DNA of 64,000 nucleotides from Ruminobacter sp964520475 (GTDB lineage: Bacteria > Pseudomonadota > Gammaproteobacteria > Enterobacterales > Succinivibrionaceae). Made by a program: the position numbers and the translations under genes. How positions within the stretch are numbered: position 1 is the stretch's first letter; each line of letters begins with the position of its first letter. Shown one piece after another: positions 32,391-42,286 of this stretch. The stretch is taken from assembly GCA_964520475.1 (NCBI GenBank), contig CAZFNS010000007.1, forward strand, positions 1-64,000, written 5' to 3'. The notes beneath the pieces were generated by a model. The model ran no database searches, had not been told where the DNA came from, and saw nothing but the letters and a program-made list of their open reading frames with translations.

Positions 32391-34906
32391 AGGGCGCCGG
32401 CCGGGAGCCGCAGGTACCGGCCGGTCCGGCTCCGCGGGCACGCGGCGATCTCCTCCGGCGTGCCCGCCGCGACGATCTCGCCGCCCGCGGCCCCGCCGTC
32501 CGGGCCCATGTCGATCACGTAGTCGGCGTTCCGGATCACGTCGGGGTCGTGCTCGATCACGACGACGGTCGCCCCGTTCCCGACCAGCTTCTCGAACACG
32601 CGGAGCAGGGTCGCCACGTCCAGCGGATGCAGCCCGACGGTGGGCTCGTCGAAGACGAACAGCGTGTCGTCCTGGCCCCGGCCCAGGTCGCTCGCGAGCT
32701 TGAGCCGCTGCGCCTCCCCGCCCGAGAGGCCCGGGGTGTCCTCCCCGAGGGTCAGATAGCCGAGGCCGAGCTCGTTCAGGGTGCGGATCCGCCGCGCGGC
32801 CGCCGGCAGGTCGGAGCAGGCCGCGAGGGCCTCCTCGGCGCTCAGATCCATCAGGGCGGGGAGGGACAGCGGTTCGCCGCCGTTCGCCGGCGCCCGCCGG
32901 ACCAGTCCCGCCTCCTTCGCGTAGCGCGAGCCGTCGCAGCCCGGGCAGGGGATCTCGACGTCGGGCAGGAACTGCACGTCCAGGCCGATGACCCCGGCCC
33001 CGTCGCAGACCGGGCAGCGCAGCCGGCCCGTGTTGTAGGAGAAGTCCCCGGCTTTGAGCCCCCGTTCCCGCGCCTCCGCCGTCCGCGCGTACGCCTTGCG
33101 CAGCTCGTCGTGCGCGCCGCAGTAGGTCGCCACGGTCGAGCGCGAGTTGACGCCGATGGGCGCCGCGTCGATGAGCCGGACCCGCGCGATCCCGGGGGCG
33201 GAGACGGATCGCACGTGCGCGGGCAGGGGTTTGCCCCGGACGGACGCCTCCAGGGCGGGCACCAGGGTCTCGAGGATCAGCGTCGTTTTGCCCGAGCCGG
33301 ACACGCCGGTCACCGCGATGAGCCGCCCTTTGGGGAAAACGGCCGCGAGGGGCTTCACGGTGTGGATCGCCCCGGCCGAGAGGGCTATGGTCCCGAGCGC
33401 GAACATCTCGTCCCGGGACGCGCGCCGCCCCGGGCGGGTCAGGGTCTTCCCGGCGAGGAACGGGCCGATCCGCGAGGAGGGATCGGCCGCCAGCGCGGCG
33501 GGCGCCCCCTTCGCTATGATCGCGCCGCCGGCCGCGCCGGCCCCGGGGCCGAGCTCGACGATCCAGTCCGCCCAGCGCAGCACCTGCGCGTCGTGATCGA
33601 CCGTCACGACGGTGTTGCCGTCCGCGATCAGATCCCTCATCACGCCCCGCAGCCCCTCCAGATTGGCCGGGTGCAGACCGATGGAGGGCTCGTCCAGGAT
33701 ATAGAGCACCCCGGTGGTGCGGCTGCGCACGGCGCGGGCGAGCTGCATCCGCTGCCGCTCCCCGTTGGAAAGGGTGGAGACGGGGCGGTCGAGGGTCAGG
33801 TAGGACAGCCCCAGCTCGGTCAGGCGCCGGGAGACGTCCAGGAAGGAGCCGCGGATGCTCTCCGCCATCGGGCGCATGGGCGCGGGCAGGGAGGCGGGCA
33901 CGCCCGCGACCCATTCCGTCAGATCGCCCAGGGTCATCGCGCAGGCCTCCGCCAGGGAGATCCCCCGCAGGAGCGGGGCCCGCGCCGCCGCGGAAAGCCG
34001 CGTCCCGCCGCAGTCCGGGCAGGTTTCCGCGCGCAGGAATTTTTCCACGCGCTTCATGCCCTTTTCGTCCTTGACCCGGGACAGGGCGTTCTCCACGGTG
34101 TAGATCGCGTTGAAATAGGTGAAGTCCATGTCCCCGGCCGCGCCGCTGGTGCGGTTCTGGTAGACGATGTTCTTTTTGACGGCGGGGCCGCGGAAGACGA
34201 TGTCGCGCTCCCTTTGGGTCAGCTCGCGGAACGGCACCGAGGTGCGCACCCCCATTTCCCGGGCGATGTCCTTCATGAGCGACCACATCAGGGTCTGCCA
34301 CGGGGCCACCGCGCCCTCGTCGATGGAGAGCGACTCGTCCGGCACCAGCGTGGACTCGTCCACGGTCCGGACGACGCCCGTGCCCTCGCATTTCTTGCAG
34401 GCGCCCCGGCTGTTGAAGGCCAGATCCTCGGCGCCCGGGGCGAAGAACTTCTCCCCGCAGACCGGGCAGACGAGCGGCAGATCCGCCGCGACGTTCAGGG
34501 ACGGCTCCAGGTAGTGGCCGTTCGGGCAGCGGTGGCTCGCCAGCCGGGAGAACATCAGGCGCAGGGCGTTCAGCAGCTCCGTGCCGGTGCCGAAGGTGCT
34601 GCGGATGCCGGGGATCCCGGGGCGCTGGCGCAGCGCGAGCGCGGCCGGGACGTGCCGGACCTCGTCCACGCGGGCCTTTTCCGCCAGGGTCATGCGCCGG
34701 CGCGTGTAGGCGGACAGGGACTCGAGGTAGCGCCGGGAGCCTTCCGCGTAGAGGATCCCCAGCGCCAGGGACGATTTGCCCGAGCCCGAAACCCCGGCTA
34801 TGCCGGTGATCCGGCCGAGGGGGATGTCGGCGTCGATGTTTTTGAGATTGTGCACCCGCCCGCCGCGCACTTCGATTCTGTCGGGGGTTCCCGTGTTTTC
34901 CGCCAT
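32387..34906 (-). CDS. UvrA2-class excinuclease-like ABC ATPase
   Basis: The 839-aa protein has two ABC ATPase modules: Walker A GVSGSGKSS (38-46) and a second GVSGSGKTT; signature motifs STLSNGERQRMQLA and PGLSGGEAQRLKLA; Walker B segments ILDEPSIGLHP and VFDEPTVGLHP; zinc-binding CxxC pairs (CPVC, CKKC, CPDC, CPGC). Between HxPALALRQRPG and the first signature the stretch is much shorter than in E. coli UvrA (940 aa), so the UvrB-binding domain is missing. That is the UvrA2 pattern, linked to drug or damage tolerance rather than UvrB loading. AAGGAG lies five bases before the ATG. A canonical uvrA should exist elsewhere. Confidence 0.85.
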   Translation of the reverse strand: MAENTGTPDRIEVRGGRVHNLKNIDADIPLGRITGIAGVSGSGKSSLALGILYAEGSRRYLESLSAYTRRRMTLAEKARVDEVRHVPAALALRQRPGIPGIRSTFGTGTELLNALRLMFSRLASHRCPNGHYLEPSLNVAADLPLVCPVCGEKFFAPGAEDLAFNSRGACKKCEGTGVVRTVDESTLVPDESLSIDEGAVAPWQTLMWSLMKDIAREMGVRTSVPFRELTQRERDIVFRGPAVKKNIVYQNRTSGAAGDMDFTYFNAIYTVENALSRVKDEKGMKRVEKFLRAETCPDCGGTRLSAAARAPLLRGISLAEACAMTLGDLTEWVAGVPASLPAPMRPMAESIRGSFLDVSRRLTELGLSYLTLDRPVSTLSNGERQRMQLARAVRSRTTGVLYILDEPSIGLHPANLEGLRGVMRDLIADGNTVVTVDHDAQVLRWADWIVELGPGAGAAGGAIIAKGAPAALAADPSSRIGPFLAGKTLTRPGRRASRDEMFALGTIALSAGAIHTVKPLAAVFPKGRLIAVTGVSGSGKTTLILETLVPALEASVRGKPLPAHVRSVSAPGIARVRLIDAAPIGVNSRSTVATYCGAHDELRKAYARTAEARERGLKAGDFSYNTGRLRCPVCDGAGVIGLDVQFLPDVEIPCPGCDGSRYAKEAGLVRRAPANGGEPLSLPALMDLSAEEALAACSDLPAAARRIRTLNELGLGYLTLGEDTPGLSGGEAQRLKLASDLGRGQDDTLFVFDEPTVGLHPLDVATLLRVFEKLVGNGATVVVIEHDPDVIRNADYVIDMGPDGGAAGGEIVAAGTPEEIAACPRSRTGRYLRLPAGAL

Positions 34907-35218
34907 GTCCGCTCCTTGCCGCCTTGCCGCGCGGCCCGCCTCCGCCGGCCCCAAAAGGGAATAATTCCCGTCTCGGGGCCGCCCCGGACGATCATTTTAC
35001 CACATGATCCCCCGGGAGGCGGGGGCGCCCGCGGGGCCGGGGCGGTCCGGCCGCCCCGGGATCAAATAAAATTTGGTCGCGGGGAATTTTTCCTATATAA
35101 TTTCACAGATTCCGGGACGCGTCCCTTTCCCGCGGCGGGCGGGGCTTTAACGTTCCGTTCCCGTCGGCATTTCCCGACGCCCGATTGACATCAGAACAGC
35201 AAAACCGGAGAACAGACC
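34907..35218 (+). promoter_or_regulatory. Divergent gap between UvrA2-like gene and metE, with metE promoter
   Basis: TTGGTC (35073-35078), 17-base spacer, TATAAT (35096-35101) form the metE promoter, leaving a leader of about 110 bases. I see no MetJ-box array, cobalamin or SAM riboswitch. The rest is GC-rich and featureless. Confidence 0.55.
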
Positions 35219-37492
35219 ATGTTAAACACAGTTATAGGCTATCCGCGCATCGGCGGCGGGCGCGAGCTTAAGTTCGCCCTGGAAAAATATTTCAGACACG
35301 AGATCGGCGCCGAGGAGCTGCGGAGCGCGGCGGCGGAAGTCCGCCGGCGGCACTACGCGTATTTCGCCGAGGAGGGGATCGATCTCGCGCCCTGCGGCGA
35401 TTTCTCTTTTTACGACAACCTGCTCGACGCGGCGGTGATGCTCAACGTCGTCCCGGAGCGCTACCTTAAGGCCGGGCTGAGCCCCCTCGACACCTATTTC
35501 GCCATGGCCCGCGGCGTCCAGGAGGGCGGGGTGGACCTCAAGGCCCTGCCCATGAAGAAGTGGTTCAACACCAACTACCATTACATCGAGCCCGAGTACG
35601 ACGGCAAGACCCCGGTTAAATTCAACCCCGAGTTTCTGTCCGGCCTCATCGACGAGGCGGCCGGCCTCGGCGTCGACTTCAAGGTCTCCCAGATCGGCCC
35701 GTTCACGCTGCTCAAGCTGATCAGATACGCGGACAACTCCGGACCGGCGGATCTCGGGGACGCGGTGACCGCCGCCTACGCCGATTTGATCGCCTACGTC
35801 CGCGCGAAGAACGTCAAATGGCTCGCCCTGGCCGAGCCGGCGCTCGTCCGCGATCTCGACGAGGCCGACAAGGCGCTCTTCCTCGAAATCTACGCGAAGC
35901 TCATCGCCGCGAAGGGGGATCTCAAACTGGCCCTCGACACCTACTTCGGCGACATCAGGGACATCTACTCCGAAGTAACCGGGCTCGGCTTCGACGCCAT
36001 AGCCCTCGACTTCGTGGAAGGCCGCAAGACCTTCGACCTGGTCCGGACCCTGGGCTTCCCGAAGAACGCGATCCTCGCGGCGGGTCTCGTCAACGGCAAG
36101 AACATCTGGCGCGCCGATTACGAAAAAGTCCTCGCCGCCCTCGCCGAGCTTAAGGAGCTGGGCGCCGAGGTCGCCGTGAGCTGCGGCTGCTCCCTCCTGC
36201 ACGTCCCGGAAAGCACCGAGTACGAAACCGATCTTCCCCCGGAGAAGCTGAAGTATCTCTCCTTCGCCCGCCAGAAGCTCGGCGAGCTCAAGGAGATCAA
36301 GGCGATAGCGGAAGGCGCCCCGGGGGCGGAGCGCTACCTCGAGGCCAACAGGGCGCTCTTCGCCGCGGAGCGCGTCCCGGAGGACGCCGGGCTCAGCGCC
36401 AAGATCGCCGCCCTTAAGGACGGGGACTTCACCCGGCTCCCGGCGCGGACCGAGCGCCTCGCCCTCCAGCACCGCGAGCTCGGCCTGCCGCTGTTCCCGA
36501 CCACCACCATCGGCTCGTTCCCGCAGACCTCCGAGATCCGGGGCCTGAGAAGGGACTTCAGGAAGGGGATCATCGGCCGCGCGGCCTACGAGGAGCGCAT
36601 CGGCGCGCTCACGGTCGAGTGCCTCCGGCTCCAGGAGAAGATCGGCCTGGACGTCCTGGTGCACGGCGAGTTCGAGCGCAACGACATGGTCGAGTACTTC
36701 GGCGAGAAGCTGGACGGCTACATCTTCACCAAGAACGGCTGGGTCCAGTCCTACGGCAGCCGCTGCGTCAAGCCTCCGGTGATCTGGGGCAACGTGACCC
36801 GCCGCGAGCCCATGACCGTGAAGATGAGCGTGTTCGCGAACGCGAACACGGACAAGATCGTCAAGGGCATGCTCACCGGCCCCGTGACCATCTTCAACTG
36901 GTCGTTCCCGCGCGAGGACCTGCCGGTCCGGACCTCCATCCTGCAGCTCGCCCTGGCCCTGCGCGACGAGGTCCTCGATCTGGAAAAGGCCGGGGTCCGG
37001 ATCATCCAGATCGACGAGGCCGCCCTTAAGGAAAAGCTGCCGCTGCGCCGCTCCGACTGGGAGAGCGAGTACCTCGACTTCGCGATCCCGGCCTTCCGGC
37101 TCGTGCACAGCGGGGTGAAGGCGGGAACCCAGATCCACACCCACATGTGCTACAGCGAGTTCAACCAGATCATCCGCTGGATCGACGCGATGGACGCCGA
37201 CGTCATCACCTTCGAGGCCTCGCGCTCCGACTTCGCGGTCCTCGACGCCCTCAAGGCGAACGACTTCCAGACCGAGGTGGGCCCGGGCGTCTACGACATC
37301 CACTCGCCCCGCGTGCCCTCCGTCGGCGAGATCGTCGCCGCCCTGGAGCGGATCGTCGCCAAGGAGGATTACCGCAAGGTCTGGGTCAACCCCGACTGCG
37401 GCCTCAAGACGAGAGGCGCCGCCGAAACCGGCCGGAGCCTCGCCAACCTGGTCGAGGCCGCCCGGATCATGAGAGGCAGGTTCGGGGCCTGA
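35219..37492 (+). CDS. metE: Cobalamin-independent methionine synthase
   Basis: MetE transfers a methyl group from 5-methyl-THF-triglutamate to homocysteine without B12. The 757-aa protein has two homologous barrels. The C-terminal catalytic half shows the zinc ligands: His and Cys in HTHMCYSEF, and Cys in NPDCGLKTR, with the Glu between them; GLPLFPTTTIGSFPQT and DVLVHGEFERNDMVEYF mark the homocysteine site. The N-terminal GYPRIGGGRELKFALEKYF matches the family. Length equals E. coli MetE (753). metF provides the methyl donor. Confidence 0.96.
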   Translation: MLNTVIGYPRIGGGRELKFALEKYFRHEIGAEELRSAAAEVRRRHYAYFAEEGIDLAPCGDFSFYDNLLDAAVMLNVVPERYLKAGLSPLDTYFAMARGVQEGGVDLKALPMKKWFNTNYHYIEPEYDGKTPVKFNPEFLSGLIDEAAGLGVDFKVSQIGPFTLLKLIRYADNSGPADLGDAVTAAYADLIAYVRAKNVKWLALAEPALVRDLDEADKALFLEIYAKLIAAKGDLKLALDTYFGDIRDIYSEVTGLGFDAIALDFVEGRKTFDLVRTLGFPKNAILAAGLVNGKNIWRADYEKVLAALAELKELGAEVAVSCGCSLLHVPESTEYETDLPPEKLKYLSFARQKLGELKEIKAIAEGAPGAERYLEANRALFAAERVPEDAGLSAKIAALKDGDFTRLPARTERLALQHRELGLPLFPTTTIGSFPQTSEIRGLRRDFRKGIIGRAAYEERIGALTVECLRLQEKIGLDVLVHGEFERNDMVEYFGEKLDGYIFTKNGWVQSYGSRCVKPPVIWGNVTRREPMTVKMSVFANANTDKIVKGMLTGPVTIFNWSFPREDLPVRTSILQLALALRDEVLDLEKAGVRIIQIDEAALKEKLPLRRSDWESEYLDFAIPAFRLVHSGVKAGTQIHTHMCYSEFNQIIRWIDAMDADVITFEASRSDFAVLDALKANDFQTEVGPGVYDIHSPRVPSVGEIVAALERIVAKEDYRKVWVNPDCGLKTRGAAETGRSLANLVEAARIMRGRFGA

Positions 37493-37523
37493 TTCCGGTT
37501 CCCGGCCCGGTTCCCGGGAAGAT

Positions 37524-37558
37524 AAAAAGCCCGCCGCGCGAAGCGGCGGGCTTTTTTT
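37524..37558. terminator. Bidirectional terminator after metE
   Basis: GCCCGCCGC (37529-37537) pairs with GCGGCGGGC (37543-37551), flanked by A5 and T7. Confidence 0.9.
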
Positions 37559-37575
37559 CGCGCCCGCGCGCGCGT

Positions 37576-37610
37576 AAAAAAATCCGTTCCGGGAGCGTCC
37601 CGGAACGGAT
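37576..37610 (-). terminator. Terminator of the Sel1-repeat gene
   Basis: ATCCGTTCCGGG (37582-37593) pairs with CCCGGAACGGAT (37599-37610), followed on the minus strand by T-run (37581-37576). Confidence 0.85.
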
Positions 37611-37640
37611 CGCGGCGCCTGACGCTTAAGAGACCGGGCC

Positions 37641-40600
37641 TTACCAGAGCATGGAGGCGATGAGACGGATGGCGTCGTCCGTGTTGTCGTCGGCCTTGCC
37701 CCGGGCGTAGAGCGAGCTCACGTAGTAGACGGCCATCTCGTTGCCCTGGAGGGCCGCGGACTTCACGTAGCCGAAGGCCTTCTTCGGGTTCTTGCCCATG
37801 CCTATGCCGTTCATCTGCAGCGCGGCGATGTTGAAGGTGGCCTTGTAGTCGCCGGACGAGTCGGCGTAGCCCAGGTACTTGGCGGCCTGATCCGCGGCGA
37901 CGGTGGTGCCGACGCCCATCAGGTGGAAGATCCCGAGGTTGTTGTACGCCTTGAAGTACTTCTGATCCGCCGACTTCTTCATCCACTCGAACGCCTTGGC
38001 GTAGTCGCCCGCGTGGAAGAGGTGCATGGCCAGCCGGTACTGGGCCTTGGCGTCGGTCGGCTCCGCGGTCTGGGGAGCCCCCGGATCCTTGTCGCCGTCG
38101 TGCAGGATGTACCGGCCCGGGTTAGCGCCGCAGACGCGCTTGGCCTTGGTCAGGGCGTCCGTGTAGCTGACCACGCCGAGCGCCCGGAGGTTCCCGTAGT
38201 AGAACAGGTTCATGAGGGCCGCCGCGCTGAGCAGGGTGGTGTTGTGCGTCTTGATCCCGGTTTCGCCCATGAGCACCGAGTGCCCGCAGGTTTCCAGCTT
38301 CTCCCCGAGGAGGATGGCCCGGGCGAGTTTGGGGCGCGGCTCCTTGACCGTCTTCAGGATGCGGGCGGCGTGGCCCGGGTTCTTCTCGATGCCCTTGCCG
38401 TAGAGGTAGAACGAGGCCAGGATGACCCTGCTCGAGTCGGTCAGGCTCTCGGCCGGAACCTGGTTGAGGAGGGTGAAGATCTTGCCGTAGTTGCGGTTCT
38501 GGTTGTCGGCCAGGTTGGTCCGCACCATGGACTCGATGCACCGCGCCGAGCCGGCGCGCACGCCCTTGTCGTAGTACTCGGCCGCTTTGGCGGCGTTCTT
38601 CATCCCCGACAGTTCGTCGGAGTAGAGGTCGCCCAGGCGGCAGAAGGCCTCGGGGATGTTCTTGGCCGCGGCGGCCTCGAAATAGCCCTTCGCCTTGGCG
38701 CGGTCGCGGGTCACGCCGGCGCCGGTGTCGTAGATCACGCCCATCTCCAGCGGGAACTCGTTCTGCAGATCCGCCGGCGCGGAAACCAGGAGCTTCGAGA
38801 CCTCCCGCGAGTTGCCGGTCTTCGCGTAGAACCGGATCAGGGCCGCGTCGACCTCGGGATCCTTCTTGTTGACGTAGCCGCTCAGGTACTTCATGGCCTC
38901 CTTGTTGGTGGACATGTTGCCGATCAGGGCGAGGCCCGCCTGCCGGTAGGCGTCCTTGCGGCCCTTGCGGGCGGCGAACACGTACAGGTCCTTGACGGTC
39001 TGCTCGTCGGCCTCGGCGGTCTTGCCGTCGCCGCTCTCGTACAGTTTGGCGAGCTCGAACGCCGCGTCGGGGTTCTTCTTGGCGGAGTTGGACAGCAGGG
39101 TGACCGCCTTCTTGGCGTCCTTGGGCACGCCCTTGCCCTCGAGGTACATCATGCCGAGCCGGTACTGCGCGTCGGCGTTGTTCTTTTCCGCCGCGATGCT
39201 CAGGAAGCGGGCCGCCTTCTGGGGATCGGCCTTGGCGTAGGTCCCGTCGAGGTAGATGGTGCCGGCGAGGTACATCGCGTCCTCCATGCCGGCTTCGGCG
39301 ACCTCGATGATGAAGCCCGCGCCCTTGCTCTTCTGCTCCTTCGTGTACTTGCCCTGGAGGTAGATGGAGCCGAGCAGGTACTTGGACTCGGCGTGGCCGG
39401 CCTCGGCGGCTTTCTCGAGCAGCCCGGTGCCGATCTTGATGTCGCGTCTCACGCCCTTCTTGCCGCCGATGTACCGGGTGCCGAGCTCGTACTGGGCGGC
39501 CGGGTTCTCGAGATCCGACTGGGCCTTGAGGGTCTTGTAGTTCGCCTTGGCGAGCTGCTCCGCGGTCAGGAACTCGACCTTTTCCTGCGGGGCGGCGGCC
39601 TGCTCCGCGGCGAGCTCGGCCTGGGCCTTGGCCTCGGCTTCGGCCAGAGCCTTGGCCTCGGCTTCCTGCCGGGCGGCTTCGGCCGCCGCCTCGGCCTTGG
39701 CGGCCTCGAGCTTGGCCAGCTCCTCGGCCTTCGCGGCCTCGAGGCGCTCGGCCTCCGCGGCCGCCTCGGCCTTGGCGGCTTCGAGGCGGGCCAGCTCGGC
39801 GGCCTTCTCGGCTTCGATCCTTTCGAGCTCGGCGGCCTTCTCGGCCTCCTTCTTGGCGTTGGCCTCGGCGAGCTCCTGCTCGCGCCTGGCCTCGGCCTCC
39901 TCGCGGGCCTTCTTCTCGGCCTCGGCCGCGGCTTCGGCCTCCTTGCGGGCGAGCTCCGCGGCCTCGGCGGCTTCCTTGGCCGCCTCCTCCTGCTCCTTGA
40001 CCTCGGCTTCCCTGCCGGCGGCCGCGAGCTCCTCGCCGCCGCTCGCGATGGCGATCAGGTTCTCGGGCGAGCTTTCCTCTTCCTTCTTCGGCTCCGCCGC
40101 GGCCGAGGCGATCTGGCCGGGGATGATGCCGAGGGACGGGGTCACCGCGGAAATGTCCTTAAGCTGTTTGGTTATGGTGGCGTCGCGCTTGGTCAGGTAC
40201 TCGTACGCGGAATTGACCAGCGACTCGAAGTCGAGCAGCACCATGCTCTCCTCCACGGTCTTGAAGGAGCTGGCGAGGCGGAACTTGTCCTCGGCCTGGC
40301 GCTTCTTCGCGTCGAGGATGGGGTTCTGGGTGAAGATCATGTCGGCGTTCCGGCGCAGGTCCAGGGAGCGCAGCAGGGGGTACGAGGGCAGGTTCAGGTT
40401 GGCGAGCTTGCCCGCGGACGAGCCGTGGTAGAACCCGCGGATCGGGTACTGCTTCGATCTGCTCTCCACCGGGGAAAGATCGGAGCCGAGCAGATCGAGC
40501 GTGACCGGCTCGGCGCCGCCCGCGCGGAGCTTCTCGAGGAGGGCGACGTCCGCCGCGTACGCGGTCTTGTCGGCCTCGCTCATTTTGGACTCCCCGCCCT

Positions 40601-41834
40601 TCATGATCTGCTTGTACTCGCTCAGCTTCGGCGCGGCGACGTAGATGTCTTTGAGGCCGCCGCACCCCGGGACCTCTCCGGTGAGCTTCAGTTTGAACAC
40701 CTCGAGGGGCATGCGGTCGGACAGGAAGCCGTCGGTCGGGAGCGGGCCGCTCACCGTGCCGGTCGCCTGGAAGAGCCCGGCGGTCTTGAGCTGGCAGTCG
40801 TAGAAGTCGACGGCCTTGGTCGAGAAGGCGATCGCCCGGCGCACCCGGTCGTCGTAGTCCTTTTTGATCTTCTCGAATTCCGCGCCGGTCGCGGCCGCCG
40901 CCTCGTCGCTCTCCGCCTTGATCTGGACGGGGTAGGCGATGACGCTCGGCAGGGCGTGGTTCAGCAGCACCAGCTCCTGGAGGGTCGTGGCGTTGATCTC
41001 GGTGAAGTCGTCGCTGATGTAGAACTCGCGCGTGCCGGTCTCGCCGTTCGGGATCTGCTTGAGGAGGATGCTGATCTCCCGGGACATGAATTTCTTCATC
41101 TCCTTGGCGGAAACCCGGCTGTAGTCCCCGACGCCGATCAGGTAGCGGCAGACGTGCATCGCCACCACGGGGCCGTAGATCGAGCGCAGGTCCTCGATCG
41201 TGTAGTAGCCGTTCCTCCGGAACGTGCTGTAGGCGGCGATGTTGCGCATCAGCTCGGTTTCGGTCGCGTCCTGGGGCTTGTAGAACTTGAAGATGCTCTC
41301 GGCGGTGCTGAGGTGGTACTGGTAGTTCTCCGGCATGAGATCCTTGGAGAGCTGCTCGCCGATGTTGGCGATCCTGCCCCTGATGTTGTCAATCGCCGCC
41401 TTGGAGAGGTACGGGGTGATGTCCATCTCCAGGATCTCGCTCTCGTTCTTCTTGCCGAGCCGGATCACCTGCGCCTCGATGTCCTTGATTTCCTGGAGCT
41501 CGTACTCGTCGAGCTTGCCGGCGCGCTCGCTCTGCTTCTTCCGGTGGAGCACCTTCTCGAGCTCTTCGGTCTTGATGGCCTTGAGGCGCGCCGTCAGGGC
41601 GTCGACGTTGCTGAAATCGTCGGAGATGACCGCGTTGTACAGCGCCGCGGCCACGGCCACGGGATTGTTCTTTTTGTCTTCCCGCACGTTGAGGTTGTCC
41701 GGGCCGTTCTGCCGGGTTTCGGGCTGGTTGTGAAAGTAGGCCCACATCCCGACGCCCGCCACGGCGGCCGCCAGGGCGACTCCCGCGGAGATCGCCGCCG
41801 GGGTGGAGTATCCTTGTTCTTTCTGTATGTTCAT
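37641..41834 (-). CDS. Large membrane-anchored Sel1-repeat protein with Ala/Glu coiled coil
   Basis: The 1397-aa protein begins with a short cytoplasmic segment and one membrane helix (about 13-34) without a cleavage site, so it is probably anchored with the bulk in the periplasm. Residues about 50-580 form a novel helical region. Residues about 585-760 are an Ala/Glu/Lys-rich coiled coil like the stalk of TolA. From about 765 to the end there are many Sel1-type repeats, with AxYxLGxxYxxGxGVxxD-style motifs such as AQYRLGMMYLEGKGVPKD. Sel1 proteins act as protein-interaction scaffolds. Neighbours do not reveal a partner. It is monocistronic, with its own terminator. Confidence 0.8.
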   Translation of the reverse strand: MNIQKEQGYSTPAAISAGVALAAAVAGVGMWAYFHNQPETRQNGPDNLNVREDKKNNPVAVAAALYNAVISDDFSNVDALTARLKAIKTEELEKVLHRKKQSERAGKLDEYELQEIKDIEAQVIRLGKKNESEILEMDITPYLSKAAIDNIRGRIANIGEQLSKDLMPENYQYHLSTAESIFKFYKPQDATETELMRNIAAYSTFRRNGYYTIEDLRSIYGPVVAMHVCRYLIGVGDYSRVSAKEMKKFMSREISILLKQIPNGETGTREFYISDDFTEINATTLQELVLLNHALPSVIAYPVQIKAESDEAAAATGAEFEKIKKDYDDRVRRAIAFSTKAVDFYDCQLKTAGLFQATGTVSGPLPTDGFLSDRMPLEVFKLKLTGEVPGCGGLKDIYVAAPKLSEYKQIMKGGESKMSEADKTAYAADVALLEKLRAGGAEPVTLDLLGSDLSPVESRSKQYPIRGFYHGSSAGKLANLNLPSYPLLRSLDLRRNADMIFTQNPILDAKKRQAEDKFRLASSFKTVEESMVLLDFESLVNSAYEYLTKRDATITKQLKDISAVTPSLGIIPGQIASAAAEPKKEEESSPENLIAIASGGEELAAAGREAEVKEQEEAAKEAAEAAELARKEAEAAAEAEKKAREEAEARREQELAEANAKKEAEKAAELERIEAEKAAELARLEAAKAEAAAEAERLEAAKAEELAKLEAAKAEAAAEAARQEAEAKALAEAEAKAQAELAAEQAAAPQEKVEFLTAEQLAKANYKTLKAQSDLENPAAQYELGTRYIGGKKGVRRDIKIGTGLLEKAAEAGHAESKYLLGSIYLQGKYTKEQKSKGAGFIIEVAEAGMEDAMYLAGTIYLDGTYAKADPQKAARFLSIAAEKNNADAQYRLGMMYLEGKGVPKDAKKAVTLLSNSAKKNPDAAFELAKLYESGDGKTAEADEQTVKDLYVFAARKGRKDAYRQAGLALIGNMSTNKEAMKYLSGYVNKKDPEVDAALIRFYAKTGNSREVSKLLVSAPADLQNEFPLEMGVIYDTGAGVTRDRAKAKGYFEAAAAKNIPEAFCRLGDLYSDELSGMKNAAKAAEYYDKGVRAGSARCIESMVRTNLADNQNRNYGKIFTLLNQVPAESLTDSSRVILASFYLYGKGIEKNPGHAARILKTVKEPRPKLARAILLGEKLETCGHSVLMGETGIKTHNTTLLSAAALMNLFYYGNLRALGVVSYTDALTKAKRVCGANPGRYILHDGDKDPGAPQTAEPTDAKAQYRLAMHLFHAGDYAKAFEWMKKSADQKYFKAYNNLGIFHLMGVGTTVAADQAAKYLGYADSSGDYKATFNIAALQMNGIGMGKNPKKAFGYVKSAALQGNEMAVYYVSSLYARGKADDNTDDAIRLIASMLW

Positions 41835-42286
41835 TTTTTGGTACGCTCGTTATTTATTTCCAGGAAGCAAATGCCGAAAGGCGCCGATGCCGGGGAACGG
41901 AGGCCGCCCCGCGCGCGTCTGCCTGTCTTCGGATTTTAAGCCGTCCGGGGCCGGTTGGCCACAAATCGCGCCGGGCGGCTTTCATTGATGTAATTTATTT
42001 CACAACCTCGGCCGCCGGCGGGGTTTTCGGGGGAAAGGAAAGCGACGATCCGGGCCTGTTTGTACGGTTTTTCGGACGGGGCGGGCCGCGCGCCCGGGCG
42101 GCCGCCGCCCAGAGCGCGTCTTTAAGGCCCCGGGAGGGGCGATTTCGCGGGAAAAGATCATATTTTCCCCGCGGCAGATGGTATAATGAACCGAACGGCC
42201 GCCGCCCCGCGGGGCGGCGGCCCCGGACGACGAAGGGCCGTCCGCGCCCCCGGGCGCGGGCGCCCGTCCATACAGGAGAAAATCAA
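41835..42286. promoter_or_regulatory. Divergent intergenic region with promoter elements
   Basis: This 452-base gap has a possible minus-strand -10 TAAAAT (41933-41938) for the Sel1 gene, the CRP-like site at 41989-42004, and a plus-strand TATAAT (42182-42187) for the GH13-like gene with no good -35. The leader before the GH13 start is GC-rich. No gene is seen. Confidence 0.45.
41989..42004. promoter_or_regulatory. CRP-like site
   Basis: TGTAATTTATTTCACA matches the CRP consensus with one core mismatch in the left half. Its centre is about 70 bases upstream of the predicted Sel1 start point, a usual class I distance. Confidence 0.4.

Noticed and set aside
34907..35218. Cobalamin or SAM riboswitch, or MetJ boxes, before metE
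   Set aside because: None of the conserved riboswitch pieces and no tandem AGACGTCT-like boxes are seen.
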